Assembly: GCF_009870125.1 (NCBI RefSeq)
Contig: NC_046683.1
Location: 26,502,129-26,566,128 of the forward strand
Source of the DNA: Drosophila pseudoobscura
Taxonomy: Eukaryota > Arthropoda > Insecta > Diptera > Drosophilidae
Length of the DNA stretch: 64,000 nt
Direction of reading: 5' to 3'
The notes under the pieces are model-generated. The model was given only the letters and a program-made list of their open reading frames with translations. It searched no databases and was not told where the DNA came from. This document shows, piece by piece, positions 40,468 through 51,119 of this stretch (positions within the stretch are counted from its first letter, which is position 1; every line of letters starts with the position of its first letter). The position numbers and the translations under genes were made by a program.

Positions 40468-40847
40468 TGTAATATGTCAATATTACAATTATAACACTGG
40501 CACGTCTGTGCCGTTTGAATTCGGTTTTTAGAATGTCCTTTTTGAATTTATTCTTATAACTCAGACCGCATAGCTGCGCTGCCGGTTACGCCAACAGCGG
40601 AGCGGCTTTATACATATTTGTCTTATCAGCATAATCGAGAGGGCAAGAGCCGTATGTACATATGTGTATATATATATATGCTTCAAGTGGTCAGCGTGGG
40701 AATGCTGACTTAGCTTAGCGCATAAGCGGCGATCATATTGCACGCTCACTTGAAGTGGTTTTGTTTGTGTACTGCAACAATGTGTAGCTGATACATTTAT
40801 TGTTAACCATTGGGTACAGTGTACACTCAATATATGCACATACTACA
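40468..40847 (-). repeat. 3' LTR of the mdg1-like element
   Basis: Begins TGTAATATG and ends ATACTACA on the plus strand. The three differences from the other LTR lie near 40520, 40536 and 40609. Confidence 0.88.
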
Positions 40848-40860
40848 TCTCCCTCCTTTT
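40848..40860 (-). promoter_or_regulatory. Polypurine tract
   Basis: AAAAGGAGGGAGA on the minus strand directly abuts the 3' LTR; it is the plus-strand DNA synthesis primer site. Confidence 0.8.
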
Positions 40861-41105
40861 GAAAAATAACGTAATTAAATGTAGTTATTTTACTTAAATT
40901 TATTTTATATATATAAAAAAATTTTGATTTGAAAATTTTTTGTATTTGTAATGTATTTAATGTTTTTTTTTTTTTTTTTGTGTATACATATCTTTTTGCA
41001 CATCTTGTATAATTAAATTTTTTTTTCTTTTTGTATTTTATTTGTTTTATTTTGTGTCTGTTAAGAATTAAAAGATTTTAACCTATCTTTATGAACTGTT
41101 TGTTT
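40861..41105 (-). other. 3' untranslated region of the LTR element
   Basis: A very AT-rich stretch with long T runs on the plus strand, between pol and the polypurine tract. There is no env-like ORF. Confidence 0.6.
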
Positions 41106-44100
41106 TTAATTCTTATTTCCGGAAATAACTATATTATCATTATCTTCGATTTTTTCAACTATATAGGGCCCTGTGTATTTAAGATCTAGCTTATGGCCTA
41201 CTTCGTTTTTTAGTAGAACTTTATCTCCTATTGATAGCGTTATGTTCCTAGTTTTTAAATCATAAATTTCCTTATTTTTCTGTTTATTTAACTCGAGCAT
41301 ATTTCTTGCTCTTTTGTATGCTACTTCTAATCTATATCTACTTTCTTTAGCGTAGTCTTCTATGTTATATATAGGTTCTATATTACTTATGCTATCAAAA
41401 TATTTTGGTAGATTATTAGTCTTACCAAATACTAACTCATATGGACAATAATTATGTGCCATAGAGGGGGTTGTATTGAAACAATAAACAAAATATGGAA
41501 GCCATACGTCCCAATCAGTTTTATTTACTGATATATAGGATCGTATGTATTCGTTAAATGTTCTGTGGCTCCTTTCTATTGTTCCAACAGTTTGATGATG
41601 GTGTGCAGTTGATGTTATATTTTTTATTTTTAAATATTTGCACAAATCGTTTATAATTGAATTTTTATATTCCGTTCCCATGTCCGAAATGAACGTCTTC
41701 ATTGGACCGTACTTGAGAATAAATGATTCAAATATTGCCGTTGCAACGGTTGCTGCGCTTTTATTTGCGACAGGTATAGCAACTAGATATTTAGTCAAGT
41801 CACATATGAGCGTGACTGCATATTCATTGCCTTTTTCTGACTTGGGTAGTGGACCAATTGTATCCACTATCACTCTGTCAAAAGCCTTCATCGGGGTTTC
41901 TGTAATTGTTAAAGGGGTCTTTATATTTGTTGTTGTTTTTGCTTTTTGACATTTCTGACATTTCCGGATGTGCTCTGTTATATCGCGAGTCATACCTTTC
42001 CAGTAATAATGTCTTTTGACCTTGGCCAAGGTTTTTGCAATGCCTGTGTGACCTCCTTGTACTGGATCATCATGTAGTGTAGACAATATAGCTTCTTTCT
42101 CTTTAACATTTGTTAATGTGGTCACCGGGTTGAGTAGCGCTACTCTCAATGTCTTCAATATTTTATTGCCCATAATTTTGAAATTATCTATTGAAACCTT
42201 TTCAAAGATATTTTCCCACGGTGCCATTTTCAATTGGCTGATTTTTAATATACCGGCTTCTTTTTCTAGCCTTGGAAATAGTTGTCCTAAGTCAATATTT
42301 CCATTATTAGTATATAAATCTCCAATATCAATTCTTGCTATAATTTTCTTACCATGTTTAAAGAAACATAGCATATCTTTTATATGCAAGGTCACTACTT
42401 TACGTACTTCGTCATTATTAATGACTTCGTATACGTTGGGCTGAGAAGCTGTTTCGGTAGATTGCTTTGGCATCTCTACTTTGTTGTTTTCTGCGCAGAA
42501 TTTTTGTCTACTTTGATACCTGGTAGTGACTTTCAGGACTTTATTTTGTATGTCTTTTAGTTCAGATATTGTTATCCGTGACAATGCATCGGCTACAAAA
42601 TTATCTTTGCCTCTTAGGTACTCTACAGTAAAATTATACTCCTCTAATTCAAGTCTCATACGCGTTAATTTAGAACTGGGGTTTGTCATTGAAAACAAAA
42701 ATGTTAGTGGTCTATGGTCTGTTTTTACTATGAAATGAGTTCCGTAGACATAGGGTCTAAATTTGGTGATTGCCCAATAAATAGCTGTTAACTCTTGTTC
42801 CGTCGTACTTTTGTTACTTTCTCCTTTGGTAAATGCTCTCGATGCGTAAGCTATTGGGAGTTGAGTTCCGTTGTGGGCTTGTGTTAGCACTGCACCACAG
42901 GCTTGCTTACTAGCATCGGTGATTATACAAAATTCTTTCGTAAAATCTGGATATTGTAACAGAGTAGGCTTTATTAATTGAGCTTTAAGATATTCAAATG
43001 CATTTTGACAGTCATTAGTCCATTCAAATGGAACATTCTTTTTATTTAATCTTGTTATATGCCTAGAATAATCGGCGAAATTTTTGATGAATCGTCTGTA
43101 GTAATTACAAAATGCTATAAAACGTCTAGCGCTATCAGAGTCATGTGGGACTGGATAATTTAATATGACGTCAAACTTTTTGTCATCTGGTAAGATTCCC
43201 TTATCTGTGCATTTGTGACCCAAAACTGTGACTTCATGCATGAAAAATTAACATTTTTCAGGATGTAGTTTCAAGTTGTGTTTCCTACACATGTCAAAAA
43301 CACTAATTAAATTGTTAAGCATGTGTTTTTCGGAACAACCGATTACTATTAAGTCATCCATATAGAGGAATGCTTGTGATGGTTCAAGTCCAGAGAATGC
43401 GATAGTCATCATTCTTTGGAATGAATTGGGAGCTATTTTCAAACCAAATGGTAATCGCGTGAAGCGATAAGAGCCGTTGCTCGTTGAAAAGGATGTTATA
43501 TCTCTAGAGTTTTCGTCTAGCTCAATCTGATGGAATCCTGACATTAAGTCAAGGCAAGAGAAATATTTTGCTCTTCCTAGTTGATCCAAGATATCATCGA
43601 TCCTAGGAAGTGGAAATTTATCGGACAGTAATTTTTTATTAATTTGGCGATAGTCAACTACTAATCGCCATTTTTTCTTTTTGTTGTCTATGGATTTCTT
43701 TGGTACTAGTAAAAGTGGACTGTTGTATTCTGATGCTGACGGTTCAACTATTCTATCTTTGATTAGTTTATCGACTTGAGCTTGGATTTCGTCTTTTTGA
43801 CTATGAGGATTTCTATAATTTTTTATATATACAGGTTCATTATCTTTTAATCTTAGTTTCTGCTTGTAAAAATTGTTGGTTGTTATTGATTCGGTATCAA
43901 GTCCGAATATGTCTGCGTAGTTACAACAAAGTTCTTTTAATTGTTTATTAAATAGTTTTGGAAAATTTTTAGATAACTTTGATATAACATCGTTCGTTCT
44001 AGTTTCATTATTTCTTTCGGATATATCATAATTTGCTAATGGTTCATAATTCAACTTATTTATATTGATCATTTGGTCGGTACTAGTTGTATTAAGTAAA

Positions 44101-44700
44101 CGGACGAATGCATTTGCAGTTGTTACGACTGTGTTTGCTGCATATATACCAGGTTGAATTTCCTGGTTCGGAATAAAAATGCTATCTTCATTTGAAGTTA
44201 ACTCAATTTTACGGACAACTTCGGATCGTGCTGGTAACACTATTGTATTGTTACCAGAGCTGTAATTTATGGGAACATAAATAGGGTAGTTTAGATTGTC
44301 TGGTCTTATTATGAGCAGATCTTTTGAAGGTGTGAAATCTAGTTGACAATTAAATTTTTTAATAAAATCTATTCCTAAAATTCCATCACACGGTATAGAA
44401 AAAGTTGATTCGACAATATGGAAGTTGTGTGGAATTATATATTTAGTTTTTTGTATTTCTAAGGATGTCATTCCTTTAGATTGAATTAATCCTTGATTAA
44501 TTCCCTGAATATTTATTTTGTTGTTTTTGTTTATGTCATTAAAAGTGTCTGAACTGTCTTTTAACAGGGATATGTCTGCACCAGTATCTATTAAAAATAT
44601 TAATTTCTTGCCTGTAGCTACGTTTGTGAATGTTACGAATATATTTATACTAAGATTAATCGAATGAACCTTTTTACTGTCTATTGCTGTGTACCTAAGG
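41106..44700 (-). pseudogene. pol: pol: protease, reverse transcriptase, RNase H, integrase (one stop)
   Basis: Pol reads in the -1 frame relative to the end of gag and overlaps it. Protease active site DTGADIS lies at about 44570-44588. RT has LVVDYRQIN, PFGLKIAP and YMDD (43353-43364). A TAA at 43248-43250 after LHPEKC interrupts it, and the same frame continues from MHEVTVLG. RNase H of Ty3 type follows (ITDASKQACGAVL, TEQELTAIYW, TDHRPL). Integrase has the HHCC zinc site (GGHTGI...HYYW...CQKCQ), the D,D,E core (DTIGPLP, SDMGTEY, TIERSHRTF) and a C-terminal basic/SH3-like tail. The upper start coordinate is approximate. Near-intact but needs read-through of one stop. Confidence 0.88.
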
Positions 44701-45913
44701 GCTGTTGTGAGTTTCCCGATTCATTCTGGGCAATTCTCACATTGTTGTTATTGGCATTATTATTGTTATGGCCTCTGTATGAGTTACCGCGGCCTCTATA
44801 GTTTCCTCTATATTGGCCTCTACCTCTATTGTTGCCAAAATGCCGCGGTTATACGCTCGGTTAGTGTTACATCTTTGTTGTGCAGCATATAGGACTGTAT
44901 TTGGGTGTCCTACTGCGTCTGTGCAACTATCGACGAACACAGTTATAATCTCACTAATTGTATTGAAGTTTCGTGATTTCATTACAGACCTAACTTCGTC
45001 AATTGTGCTGTTTACTATGATTGATTTTACAGCAACTTGTAGGCTCAATTCTTCGGCATATTTTTGCGATACACCGTTAATCATATGTGCCGATTGCAAA
45101 GCCCTTGTCAACTGTTCAACTTCTTGAATATATTGACTTGCCGTATTTTGCTTTTGCTGCAGATTGAACAATTTAGCTGATATTGCTTTGGCTGATTGGC
45201 CTTTTATACCGCTTTTTAGTTTGTCTATTATGGACACTATTGTTTGTTCAGTGCTGATTAAGTTTCGAATATGGCCTTTGAGTTTAGTTTTTATTAGGTT
45301 GACTGCTGTAGTTTCATGTGTTCCCTTAAGTGAATCCACTAAGCTAAGAGCATCAATGAAACTTTGTAGATTCTCAGGCTTTCCACTAAACTCAGGTATG
45401 AGCGGCTAGCTCAAGAAATTCTATTTGTGACATGGCCATTTTTAGAGTTTTAACTTCAGTAATGGACTCTGATTCAGAATCAAATAGATTGGTTAGTGTG
45501 ATTACCGCTGGTATCGTAAGGTCGCCTAGGTCTTCTTCTTTTATATGTGTATCTGAACCGCTTGCGATTTCAGATTCGCTCTCTAAATCTGTGTTTGTGT
45601 CTTCCTCGACTAATACTGGAGTATTCAAAATCGAAGGTATAGTTATGTCTAGTGAATGTTTTGATTTAATGCTATTTAAATTTGTTTTTAATCTATTCAA
45701 AAATCTTGATACATACGACCAATGCTGAGTATTTAACTTTTCTTTATTGTCGTGTATCAGGGAACGAGCTTGGTTAAAACATGCAACTAATAGTGTCGCG
45801 TGTCTACTTATAGTTTCGTTTGAAATATTCCTATTTTGTGCTAGGCACTTGTATGATTTATCAAAATTTTCTTTTATTTTAACTAATGCGGCATTAATAT
45901 TTTGCCATTCCAT
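44681..45913 (-). pseudogene. gag: gag of the mdg1-like element, two frameshifts
   Basis: The capsid polyprotein starts at MEWQNINAAL (45913). An acidic linker (about residues 110-160) precedes the capsid region (LIPEFSGKPENLQSFIDAL, TKLKGHIRNL). Frame is lost once near 45405 and again near 44838, where one base appears to be missing. The true C-terminus then reads NNRGRGQYRGNYRGRG followed by Asn-rich sequence, ending at TAG 44681-44683. The RG-rich tail replaces a CCHC knuckle, as in mdg1-type elements. Confidence 0.8.
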
Positions 45914-46051
45914 TTCATTTTAAAATAATTATTAAAATGTGCAAAAACATTTATAGGTTTTCAATCAAATAATGACATATTTTTATTCATGATTCGTTTT
46001 GGACTTTTTCTTTTATTTTTGGCCAATTTTCGTTACCATTATAAATTTGTT

Positions 46052-46321
46052 TTAAATTTTGTCCAGGTCATCTGCCCGGCTTTGATAGCGTTTCTTTATG
46101 CATCTATTATGTAGTTTATACAATTTATATAATAGATGTCCTATGATTATAATGAAAATAATAGCAATAAGTATTGTTATTAGCTTTAGGTCGGTGTTAT
46201 TGACTTCGACTTTGTTTATTACATTCGCTGTCGAATCTACCGATTTTACATCTACTAAACCCATTGTGTAAAAATTTTCGAAATTTTCTTCAAATTTACT
46301 TATTTTGTTTGTTCGTGACAT
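46052..46321 (-). CDS. Small ORF upstream of gag (89 aa) with one membrane segment
   Basis: The ATG at 46321 opens an 89-residue protein (an upstream in-frame ATG at 46339 would add six). A polar N-terminus of about 45 residues is followed by LITILIAIIFIIIIGHLLYK, a clear single transmembrane helix, and a basic tail with YKLHNRCIKKRYQSR. This is a type III or tail-like single-pass layout. It lies between PBS and gag. Small ORFs in this position occur in mdg1-lineage elements as far as I recall, but I do not know a function. Confidence 0.45.
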   Translation of the reverse strand: MSRTNKISKFEENFENFYTMGLVDVKSVDSTANVINKVEVNNTDLKLITILIAIIFIIIIGHLLYKLYKLHNRCIKKRYQSRADDLDKI

Positions 46322-46670
46322 ATGTATATACAAAAACAAATTTCCTTTTTTTTTCTTTTATACTACTGTATAGATACTTTGTTAATTGTTGAAATTAATT
46401 TATAATTTATATATATTTTTTTTTCCAGTTTTTTTTTTTTTACATTTGTTCCTGCCTAGTGTTTGTGTGGCTTTACAGGCCTCACTCTAATTGGGCAGAT
46501 GTTATTCCGCTCAATTTTACAATTTTAGATCTTACAGTTAAGTTGTATGCATCGCAGGCATTTAAAAAAAAATTTTGTTTGGCGGTGGGCGCTCTAGGAA
46601 GCGCTGTCGGTTCATTGCTCCGGGTCTAGCTTGTTGCGCTAGACGAGGCCGGTGCTGGCTGCACAGGCTG

Positions 46671-47027
46671 CTACTGCTTCTCTGTTGGGGCACCGGTGCA
46701 GGCTGCACAGGTGTACTCGCAATGCGGCGAGTGTAGAGGTCCCTCGCAGTCGTTCGGGCAGGTCTTCCTTGGCTTTGCTATTTCTGTCGTTTGGGGTGGT
46801 GGAGTTACGGTTAATATTTTACTGATATTTCGTATTGCAGTGTAGGTGGTTGTGTGCATTGGCTCTTTCATTTTCTTTTCTGCTAGCAACAATTTGATGT
46901 GATCGAGCTCTGTGTGTAATTTCACAGATGTGCTCCACGGCAAATTATCGTTGCTATTTAGCAGTTTTAGTAGTGTTGCCCTTCTGGCTCTCAGGCGTTT
47001 TACTACGCCGCCTCTTTTGCCACACAT
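46671..47027 (-). CDS. Small ORF in the LTR element leader (118 aa), basic with Cys-rich end
   Basis: It starts 160 bases after the PBS. The N-terminus is strongly basic (KRGGVVKRLRARRATLLKLL) and the C-terminus has five Cys and two His within 25 residues (CPNDCEGPLHSPHCEYTCAAC), a possible zinc-binding module. It could be a real leader protein or a chance frame in the GC-richer leader; the clustered Cys/His favours the former weakly. Confidence 0.35.
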   Translation of the reverse strand: MCGKRGGVVKRLRARRATLLKLLNSNDNLPWSTSVKLHTELDHIKLLLAEKKMKEPMHTTTYTAIRNISKILTVTPPPQTTEIAKPRKTCPNDCEGPLHSPHCEYTCAACTGAPTEKQ

Positions 47028-47173
47028 ACCACTCTACTTACTGCGTTCAGTTCCGCTCCATTTCCTGCTGCTTCCAGTGGTGCCTGCTGTTGTTGTCCGC
47101 TCTCGCCGCTCGCTCTCCGCTTTTTTTTCTTATGTGATTTATTTTAACATATGTTCTACATGTTCGTGACACT

Positions 47174-47187
47174 TGTCACGGTCGCCA
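47174..47187 (-). promoter_or_regulatory. Primer binding site (tRNA-Arg type)
   Basis: TGGCGACCGTGACA on the minus strand immediately follows the 5' LTR with no gap. This is the PBS known from mdg1 and 412. Confidence 0.85.
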
Positions 47188-47567
47188 TGTAATATGTCAA
47201 TATTACAATTATAACACTGGCACGTCTGTGCCGTTTGACTTCGGTTTTTAGAATGTCCTTATTGAATTTATTCTTATAACTCAGACCGCATAGCTGCGCT
47301 GCCGGTTACGCCAACAGCGGAGCGGCTTCATACATATTTGTCTTATCAGCATAATCGAGAGGGCAAGAGCCGTATGTACATATGTGTATATATATATATG
47401 CTTCAAGTGGTCAGCGTGGGAATGCTGACTTAGCTTAGCGCATAAGCGGCGATCATATTGCACGCTCACTTGAAGTGGTTTTGTTTGTGTACTGCAACAA
47501 TGTGTAGCTGATACATTTATTGTTAACCATTGGGTACAGTGTACACTCAATATATGCACATACTACA
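47188..47567 (-). repeat. 5' LTR of the mdg1-like element
   Basis: 380 bp, the pair of 40468-40847; TG...CA termini. In element orientation it begins TGTAGTATG and ends CATATTACA. Confidence 0.88.
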
Positions 47568-49033
47568 AAGGCTTATCGGTCTGTAGTCCTTGGGACTCAC
47601 GTGGCTGCACTTTCCTGCCTTAGGGAGGAAGACAACTCTCGAGGTTCTCCATTGGATGGGGATATAGCCCGTACTTAGGCATGCTGAGTATATTGCGAGG
47701 AGCCATGGGGTAATAACCTCTTTGGTCAACTGCATCATGGCTGGGAATATCCCGTCCAGTCCTGGTGCTTTTATGCCCGCGAAGGAGTCTATGGCCCAGT
47801 GGATTCTCTTAATGGTTAACAGACCTGTTGGGGGGTGCTGTTTCTCGGTTGCCAGGTCCTGATGCTCCTTGGCGTCAATGACCTCGGCGCATACAGGGAA
47901 TTGCGCCTCCATTAGTGCTGTTAGGGCTTCTTCACTGCCCTCTGTCCACTGTCCTTTGTCTAGTTTTAGTTGGCTCTGTACTGTGGGCTGCTTTGAAAGC
48001 ACTTTCGGGCACGAGTTCCACGAGTTCCTTTGTGCCTTTCGTATTTCCTTCTTGTAGCTCCTAAGTAGGATTTTATATTCCTCATTGGCAATCTCTTCGT
48101 TCGCTTGTTTGGCGATCTTGAAGAATTCCTTGAGGTTGTTCCTTTGGAGAGAGAGATCTGGGTTCCACCAGAGTGGCTTGGACCTCCTCTTCGTTCTCGA
48201 GGGTTTGCACGATGCATGGTAGGCGTTCAGTAACTCGTTGGATAGGGTCTTTAGGGACTTCTCTATATCCTCCGCGGATTTCACTGAGCCCGGATTCGTG
48301 AGCTTCGAAGTAACTGTCTTTTTAAACTTTGCCCAGTTTGTGTTCCGGGGGTTTCTATAGACTGTTGTCTTCGAAAGGTGTTTGAATTCGCACTTGAACT
48401 GAATGTACTTGGTCTGAGAAGGATGGTCTTTCGAGGACCCTCCAGTCAGATACCAAGGTACTCTTTCCCGTGCCAAGAGTTAGGTCTATCACGTTTGACG
48501 AGGTGGGACCCACGCAGGTGTGTTACTCCCCCACGTTTGCTACATCTAAGTTAGTGGATAAGATAAAGTCTAGGAGTGACTCACCTCTATCGTTGGTGTC
48601 AGGGCTTCCCCACACATTGTGATGGGCGTTGGTGTCTGCACCGATGAGGAGTTGGAGATTTTTGGAGCCGGCTTCTGTCACCAGACTCCTAAGTTCTTCC
48701 GGTGGGGCGGGCCTGTCGTGTGCCATGTAGCAGGAAGCTACCAGCTTCCTCGCTCTCCAGCATGACCACCGTCAGGTCATCCGTGCTGTAATGAGACATA
48801 AGATGAGCATGGATTCCTTTCCGTACGAGTACGGCGGTTCTGTTCCTGCTTACCGATGTTGAGTAGAGAAAGCTGTAATTTGAGGACTTTAGTCCGGCCA
48901 CAGAGTTGCCTGACGCAATCCACGGCTCCTGGACTAAAGCTATGTCGGCGGGCCCCTGCTCCATGGCAATGAGGAGCTCCGCCGACGCTACCTTGCTTTT
49001 ATGGAGATAGAGTTGCAGCACCCTTAGTGTCAT
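47568..49033 (-). pseudogene. LOA-C' ORF2, 5' part (endonuclease to RT start)
   Basis: It continues the LOA frame on the far side of the LTR element. The frame at 48476-47547 covers the linker and the start of the RT (KAPGLDGIFP, PKDYRPISL), then runs into the LTR. The endonuclease pieces at 49033-48689 and 48726-48523 carry LVQEPW and GADTNAHHN and are out of frame with each other. A stop after VANVGE is private to this copy. Confidence 0.75.
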
Positions 49034-49088
49034 GGGTGGCTAACTCAACCTCGCACGACGGGTTGACTATGATTGTCAGGTCACCGTC

Positions 49089-51107
49089 ACGACTCCTACT
49101 ACATAAACTTAAAAAATAGAGTCCCATGACTCTACAGGGAACTAAGTCCGAAAAAAACGGGCTTTCGTCTGTCGGCTCCACGAGATTGTATGCTTAAGGT
49201 CTTGAGATGGTAGTTGACCCACACGATTCTTTACCCACCTTTCCATGATTTCCATTTATGAGGATTCTCCCTTTAATTCTCACCTTACCCCATTATAACT
49301 CTATTCCATATATTTATTGATAACATAAGCTTCAGTTGTACGAGTAACGAAGAGAATCTTCGTACGATAAAGCTGGTGATCGGCTAACTGTGAAGGAGTA
49401 CGCGCTCGCTCACGGCTGGTCTCTAGTCGGAAATGGGGATGGTTCTTTGGGGTAACCCTCCAGTTAGGTTGCTTCGTTCCTGCTGGTATTATTTTATTAA
49501 AATTCGCGTACTCTGTTTGGGAATGGGAGGGTGACAGACAGGGAAAGGATCGTTAGGGGTACGGAAAGTATAGTTGGGCAAAGCTAGTATAGAGAAGCAG
49601 TAGGGATCTACCACCGCGTCGGACATTTATGTTTTGCTGGCACGGAGTCGTGCCACGCCCACCCTACCATGATCGTGAAAGAGCCAATAATAATATCAGG
49701 ATCCCTGGAGTGTCCGGTATTGGTCATCCTATTTCGCTCCCGAGCGGCATGGTTCCCCCAAATACGGTAACGTCCAGCACATATACATCTTAAAAATCAT
49801 TTTATTAGAAACTATATTCAGATACCCTCAAGTTACAAGAAAACACACTAACAGAAAACTCCAAGACAAGGCTAAATGGACAAAAGTAGGAACGAAAAGC
49901 GGCACAAGGGATATAGCTATTATTACTAGGGAATAATTAGATAAATAAATCCGATAAGTGTAAATAGTTATAAGTGCATATACGATATTTTATAGTGCGA
50001 TATAAACTAATGATTTTTCTTTAAACAGAAAGATAATACTATAGCGCAATATAGGTACACATATCCCAGCACATCGGCTTCAGGGAGTAGTTGGACATAC
50101 TATTCGTTTTACCAAGCGTACTGTAAAGGCAGAAGGCCAAACAGCGGTGACTAATTTAAAAGTGTGAGGTCAACGACCGACAAACACGACCTCGACAAAA
50201 CGACCTCTAGCAAAAAAAAAAACGAAGCTTGCCACGCTCGCGGCATATTGGGAGGCAAAGAAATGTAGTGTTGTTGGTATATTATAAAGCTCACTCAGTT
50301 TTTGTTTGTGTTCCCGCGGCGAAAGATCCTTCGTAGCTGGGCGTGTTGCGGTGTGTGGGTGCATTAAGCTTTTACCTGCAAACCAAAAAAAATCGTACAG
50401 CGCGTGCTGCATGGCATAAGCTCGCGAATGTGACCCGGCCGAGCGGACGCTTTTAAGCTCAAACTTTTAAACTTTTATAAAATGCATTTTTAAACTTTCC
50501 ATGTGTTGTTGGTTTTTTTCTGTTTTTTTTTCTGTCTGCAATTATCACTAAGTACATCCAACTACACAAAAACAGACATAAGAACGGACTGCGAGGGTCA
50601 AGGGAATGCGAGTCACGGTGGGATCTTACTGGCCTCAGTGGCTTTCAATGGGCGGTGTATACATATGTATGTGAGCACATCGCTTACAGTTTTTCGGGTA
50701 CATTAAGCATACATAATGACACTAACGTGCACATAGGACAAACACTGGCCTCAAGCACTTTAAATAAACGTTTGAACAGGTAGGCCGAATCACGAGAAGA
50801 ACAGGTGAGCCGATATTTTTTCCAGCGCGGTAGGAAAATTTCCGCTGCTTCGGTCCCACGCTGACTGCAAGTTCCGGTTTCCGTTTCTTGGCCCGGTTTT
50901 GAGCGCGAAACGGTTACGCCAATTCGCCGCACTAAGCCCGTTCAGACGGCTGTCCTCGCCTCGCGCAGCCACAGTTCACTGCCCGCGACTTGGGGGATCA
51001 GCTGGTTAGTAGTGCGGAAGCTTAAAGCTCGGGCTGCAGCTTTTGGATACTTCCCAAACTAAGTGCCAATTCTAATGTGGAATTTGAAAATACTGATCAG
51101 GCTACTT
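49089..51107 (-). repeat. Spacer SP', inverted counterpart of SP2
   Basis: It contains the roughly 93-bp and 15-bp segments absent from SP1, so it pairs with SP2. No gene recognised. On the minus strand it joins LOA-A' to LOA-C', so the LOA-B/SP1 unit is missing in this arm. Confidence 0.6.
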
Positions 51108-51119
51108 TTTCTTACAGTT
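51108..51119 (-). repeat. LOA/spacer junction repeat, inverted
   Basis: TTTCTTACAGTT, the complement of the 12-bp repeat at 11885-11896. Confidence 0.6.

Larger units (their letters stand above)
40468..47567 (-). mobile_element. Ty3/gypsy LTR retrotransposon, mdg1/412-like, 7.1 kb
   Basis: Two 380-bp LTRs in TG...CA form, a 4-bp target duplication (AAGG), a PBS matching tRNA-Arg directly after the 5' LTR, a polypurine tract, and gag and pol in the order protease, RT, RNase H, integrase. tRNA-Arg priming, a zinc-knuckle-free Arg/Gly/Asn-rich gag tail and the lack of env fit the mdg1/412 lineage. By eye the LTRs differ at about three positions, so the insertion is recent and later than the inverted duplication, since the left arm has the empty site (20879-20882). 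Lesions: two gag frameshifts and one pol stop. Confidence 0.9.
38424..49088 (-). mobile_element. LOA-C': LOA-clade LINE fragment split by an LTR element
   Basis: Inverted counterpart of LOA-C without LOA-N; the intact target ACAGTATAGGCCCG stands at 39242-39255. It is interrupted at 40467/47568 by the mdg1-like element in the RT region. It has the same 5' truncation point (49088), the same YADD deletion and the same 3' end. Confidence 0.78.

Noticed and set aside
40861..41105. An env gene in the LTR element
   Set aside because: Only 245 AT-rich bases lie between pol and the polypurine tract; there is no room or frame for env.
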